From: Sphingomonas xinjiangensis
GTDB taxonomy: Bacteria > Pseudomonadota > Alphaproteobacteria > Sphingomonadales > Sphingomonadaceae
DNA length: 64,000 bases
NCBI RefSeq assembly: GCF_014199255.1
Contig: NZ_JACIJF010000002.1
Span: 372,001 to 436,000 of the forward strand
Reading direction: 5' to 3'
The notes under the pieces were generated by a model. It was not told where the DNA came from and did no database searches. It saw only the letters and a list, made by a program, of their open reading frames with translations. This document shows positions 60,941 to 64,000 of the stretch, in pieces (the stretch's first letter is position 1; every line of letters starts with the position of its first letter). Both the position numbers and the translations under genes were made by a program.

Positions 60941-61983
60941 TGCCGACGGGAACCGCACTCCTGCTGGCCGGCGGGGTAGGCCTCGGCGCGTATCAGCTCG
61001 GCGCCTACGCTGCGCTCGAAGCCAGCGGCACCATCGAACTTCAGGCGGTCGCAGGCTCGTCGATCGGCGCCGTCAATGGCGCGATCCTCGTCGGCAATCC
61101 GCCCGAACAGCGCCTGGCCAAGCTGCGCGCCTTTTGGAAGCGCGTCGAGCGCGAAGCCGCGCCCGAAGAATGGACCGACCCGCTCGCGCTCGCCCGCAGC
61201 GGACCGCTACGCCACTTGCGCAACTGGTCCAACATCCTGACGACCCGCACCACCGGCACGCCGGGGCTATTTGCCCCCCGGCTGCCCGGCATGGGACGCA
61301 CAACCGTGGCCAGCCTGTACGAGGCTAGCCCGCTGCTCGCCTCACTTGCCGAGTTCGTCGACTTCGATCGCCTGAACGATGGGCACATCCGTTTCACCAT
61401 CGCCACCACAGACGTGGAAAGCGGCGAAACGATCCTGTTCGACACTGCGCTGGGCGACCACATCACCCCCGATCACATCGCCGCCGCCAGTGCGCTGCTC
61501 CCCGCCTTCGAGCCGGTACAGGTGGACGGCCGCTGGCTCAGCGACGGCGGCTTCTCGGCCAATGTGCCACTGGAACCGCTGCTCTGCTCCGAACGCCCTT
61601 GCCCGGCGCCGCCGCTTTGCCTCGTGCTCGACCTGTTCGCCCCCGACGGCCCGCTGCCCAACGGCCTTGAGGCCGCCGTCGAACGCGCCACTGATCTCAA
61701 ATACGCAACGCAGACCACGTTGCGCCTCGCCGGTCTGCGTCGCGAGCGTGCGCTCGAGGCGCGGCTGGGCAATTCCGAAGCAACCACGCTGCTGCATATG
61801 AGCTATCGCGGCCCGGCGCACGAAGCGGGCCAGGAAAAGACCTACGATTTCTCTCCGGCCACCCTGCGCGACCGTCAACAGGCAGGCGCGGCCGACACCG
61901 AAGCGGCGCTTGCCTTGCTGGCGACGCTTCCCCAAGCACCCGAACCGGGCCTCCACATTCACCGCATCCGCCGCGGGTCCTAA
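60940..61983 (+). CDS. Patatin-like phospholipase
   Basis: A 347-residue serine lipid acyl hydrolase. The oxyanion glycines lie in GGVGLGAYQLG, the nucleophile in AGSSIGAVNGA (G-x-S-x-G), and the dyad aspartate in WLSDGGFSANVPLEPLL. There is no signal peptide, so it is cytoplasmic or secreted by another route. It is translationally coupled to the SDR gene. Confidence 0.9.
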   Translation: MPTGTALLLAGGVGLGAYQLGAYAALEASGTIELQAVAGSSIGAVNGAILVGNPPEQRLAKLRAFWKRVEREAAPEEWTDPLALARSGPLRHLRNWSNILTTRTTGTPGLFAPRLPGMGRTTVASLYEASPLLASLAEFVDFDRLNDGHIRFTIATTDVESGETILFDTALGDHITPDHIAAASALLPAFEPVQVDGRWLSDGGFSANVPLEPLLCSERPCPAPPLCLVLDLFAPDGPLPNGLEAAVERATDLKYATQTTLRLAGLRRERALEARLGNSEATTLLHMSYRGPAHEAGQEKTYDFSPATLRDRQQAGAADTEAALALLATLPQAPEPGLHIHRIRRGS

Positions 61984-61990
61984 GACAGGA

Positions 61991-62926
61991 TCAGCTATGG
62001 CCCTTGCGCGGTATCAAGTGCACGAGGCCGACGATCACCCCGCCAACAATCAGCCCCAGGATCGCAGCGGCGACGGCGTTCACGAGCCAGCCGACCACGC
62101 CCTGCCCCGCCGGCACGCCATGCGCCACCTGCTCGGCGAAATGCTCCACGGCATGCGGCACCGCCCCCAGCCCGAACACCTCCAGCCCGTGCAGCAGGAT
62201 GCCGCCGCCGACCCACACCATCGCCGCAACACCGATATGCGACAGCGCCTTCAGCAGCACCGGCATGCCCTTCACCAGCCCGCGCCCGAGCGCATTGGCC
62301 CCCGCCGAGGAGCGGCCGCTCAGATGCAGCCCGATATCGTCCATTTTCACGATCAGGGCGACTACACCGTACACGCCGATCGTGATCGCCACCGCGACCA
62401 CCGCCAACACCAGTGCCTGCGTCCACAACGACAGGTCCGACAGGTCCGAGAGGGCGATTGCCATGATCTCGGCCGACAGGATGAAATCGGTACGCACCGC
62501 CCCGCTCACTTGCCGCGCCTCCAGTTCCTTGGGATCGGTGATCGTCTCCACTTCCTCGGCATGCTGGTGCCCGCTCAGCGCTTCAAAGATCTTCTCGGCC
62601 GCCTCGAAACACAGATACGCGCCGCCCACCATCAGGATCGGCGTGATCGCCCAGGGTGCCAGCGCGCTGAGCGCCAGCGCGGCGGGGAGGATGAAGAGCA
62701 GCTTGTTGCGCAGCGATCCCAGTGCGATCTTCCAGATGATCGGCAACTCGCGATCCGGCGACAGCCCGACGACGTAGCGTGGCGTCACCGCGGTATCGTC
62801 GATCACCACCCCCGCCGCTTTGGCGCTCGCCCTGCCTGCAGCCGCGGTGACATCGTCCACCGACGCGGCCGCCAACTTCGCCAATGCCGCGATGTCATCG
62901 AGCAACGCGACCAAACCACCTGCCAT
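61991..62926 (-). CDS. DUF808 (YedI-like) inner-membrane protein
   Basis: A 311-residue membrane protein. The N-terminus is typical of the family (GGLVALLDDIAALAKLAA), followed by DDTAVTPRYVVGLSPDRELPI and GGAYLCFEAAEKI. About six hydrophobic helices lie between residues 75 and 300. Function unknown. The ATG at 62926 has GGGGG seven bases upstream and is chosen over a TTG two codons earlier. It converges on the patatin gene with a gap of seven bases. Confidence 0.88.
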   Translation of the reverse strand: MAGGLVALLDDIAALAKLAAASVDDVTAAAGRASAKAAGVVIDDTAVTPRYVVGLSPDRELPIIWKIALGSLRNKLLFILPAALALSALAPWAITPILMVGGAYLCFEAAEKIFEALSGHQHAEEVETITDPKELEARQVSGAVRTDFILSAEIMAIALSDLSDLSLWTQALVLAVVAVAITIGVYGVVALIVKMDDIGLHLSGRSSAGANALGRGLVKGMPVLLKALSHIGVAAMVWVGGGILLHGLEVFGLGAVPHAVEHFAEQVAHGVPAGQGVVGWLVNAVAAAILGLIVGGVIVGLVHLIPRKGHS

Positions 62927-63127
62927 GCGCAAACCCCCTTTGTGACCCAGCCAACATCGCTAGCGCCGCCGGCGGCAAGATGCACGGCCCATTGAGAACA
63001 ACCAGAACGCCGCCGGTTCGATCCGGATTTCCTTACGGACCGTCGGATCCCGCTACCGTGTCAGCACCAGACTCGAAGGTAGCGGCGGCCTCCCCCCCAG
63101 CGGCCATCATTCGGGCGCTATCCTCGC

Positions 63128-64000
63128 TCACCGCTTCCGCTGTACCCCCTCCGCCGCTTTGCGCAGCGCCCGCGCCAGTTCTTCGACCGAGTAAGGCTTT
63201 TGCAGCACGGCAAAACCCTGGGTGCCGTGTTGAACGAGCGCGGTGCTGTACCCGCTCGTCAGGATGACCGGCAGGCTGGGATAGAGGCGATGGATTTCTT
63301 CGCCGAGTTCCACGCCCGACATGCCCGGCATCACGACATCCGAAAACACGACATCGAACGCGTCTGCACCGCCGCGAAGCGTGTCCAGCGCGTCATGGCC
63401 GTTCATCGCCAGCACCGTGTGATAGCCCAGTTCCACCAGCGCGTCGGTTGCGAACTGCCCCACTTCGGCATGATCCTCGACGATCAGCACACAGGCGCCA
63501 TGGCCCAGCGGCGACGCCTTATCTTCATCGTCTACCTGTGCGGCCTGGTCGGCCGGCGATTTCGGCAGGAACAGCGTGAAGATCGCGCCCGCGTTGGGCG
63601 CACTCTCCACGATCACTTCGCCACCCGACTGCTTGGCAAAGCCGAACACCTGGCTCAGACCCAGGCCAGTTCCCTGACCGACGGTCTTGGTGGTGAAAAA
63701 CGGTTCGAAGATGCGATCGATGTCCTCGGGACGGATCCCCGCGCCGCTGTCGGCGATGGAGACCGCCACGAAGTCCCCTGAGACCGCCGCGTGGTTGCGG
63801 ATCGCCGGCATGCCTTCGACTGCCCGAACGCGGATGGTCAGTGTGCCGGCACCGTTCATGGCGTCGCGGGCGTTCACCGCCATGTTCACCAGCGCGGTAT
63901 CGAACTGGTTAGGATCGGCATTAACCGGGCAAGGATCTTCCCCCGCATCGATCGTCACTTCGACTTGTGATCCCGCCAGCGTTCCAAGCATATCGCTGAG
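63128..64000 (-). CDS. Hybrid histidine kinase, C-terminal part (runs off the window)
   Basis: About 290 residues of a larger protein whose N-terminus lies beyond the right edge. The HATPase domain has NMAVNARDAM (N box), ADSGAGI (G1) and TGLGLSQVFGFAKQSGG. A receiver domain has VLIVEDHAEVG, the phospho-acceptor in VFSDVVMPGMSG, and the conserved Lys in LQKPYSVEEL. The N box and QVFGF belong to the group of kinases with a C-terminal receiver that senses unknown signals through PAS domains. No stop interrupts it before base 64000. Confidence 0.9.
   Translation of the reverse strand, partial: LSDMLGTLAGSQVEVTIDAGEDPCPVNADPNQFDTALVNMAVNARDAMNGAGTLTIRVRAVEGMPAIRNHAAVSGDFVAVSIADSGAGIRPEDIDRIFEPFFTTKTVGQGTGLGLSQVFGFAKQSGGEVIVESAPNAGAIFTLFLPKSPADQAAQVDDEDKASPLGHGACVLIVEDHAEVGQFATDALVELGYHTVLAMNGHDALDTLRGGADAFDVVFSDVVMPGMSGVELGEEIHRLYPSLPVILTSGYSTALVQHGTQGFAVLQKPYSVEELARALRKAAEGVQRKR

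Overview
The window looks like chromosomal DNA of a high-GC alphaproteobacterium, most likely a sphingomonad (Sphingomonas or a close relative). The evidence is the gene order hrcA-grpE divergent from rph-rdgB, many TonB-dependent receptors with D-I-V-V-T-G type TonB boxes, small intergenic palindromes, and a near-perfect sigma-EcfG type promoter. No phage module, CRISPR array, rRNA operon or replication origin was seen.

Layout. (1) 1-12.4 kb, accessory: a TonB-dependent receptor followed by a three-gene ABC-2 system (two DUF3526-like permeases plus an ATPase), an IS110-family insertion sequence, then a leftward iron-uptake operon (PepSY membrane protein, small membrane protein, second TonB-dependent receptor) behind a strong Fur-box match. 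It ends in about 0.9 kb without a recognisable gene, next to tRNA-Ala(CGC). (2) 12.4-31.3 kb, core: DUF2171 protein, Mur ligase divergent from LD-carboxypeptidase, GGDEF-EAL protein, thrS, YnfA-like protein, infC (apparently starting at ATA) coupled to a GH16 glucanase, SIMPL, YdeI-like and VOC proteins, glnD, hrcA-grpE, a DUF6438 lipoprotein, rph-rdgB and a threonine aldolase. (3) 31.3-36.3 kb: a segment with looser codon use carrying a gamma-type phosphatidylserine decarboxylase and a large hybrid histidine kinase, bounded by tRNA-Tyr(GTA). (4) 36.5-41.6 kb: M28 peptidase-rlmB, 2Fe-2S ferredoxin, AlkA-type glycosylase, ROK sugar kinase and a small exported protein.

(5) 41.8-46.3 kb: a tightly overlapping leftward operon of an unrecognised membrane protein, a DyP-type peroxidase and a cytochrome P450. 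(6) 46.4-53.6 kb: a type I secretion locus (PrtD-like ABC transporter and HlyD-like adaptor). It is embedded among three strange low-complexity proteins: an 88-residue and a 372-residue protein built from the same alternating Ser/Asp-rich and Gly/Leu-rich units, and a 441-residue protein with about seven units of roughly 26 residues. None has RTX nonapeptides. An AraC-type regulator lies upstream. (7) 53.8-64 kb: MscS-type channel, lipoprotein SDR, DUF4142 protein behind an EcfG-like promoter, Mn-catalase with a DUF892 ferritin-like protein, SDR-patatin pair, DUF808 membrane protein, and the C-terminal part of a hybrid histidine kinase running off the right edge. This last region reads as an envelope and oxidative-stress neighbourhood.

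The best candidates for undescribed biology are the type I secretion locus with its repeat proteins and the membrane protein-DyP-P450 operon. Smaller novelties are the ATA start of infC, the leader-trailer helix enclosing tRNA-Tyr, and the pairing of a TonB receptor with a Nos-like ABC-2 transporter. All functions are assigned by reading motifs; no database search was possible.
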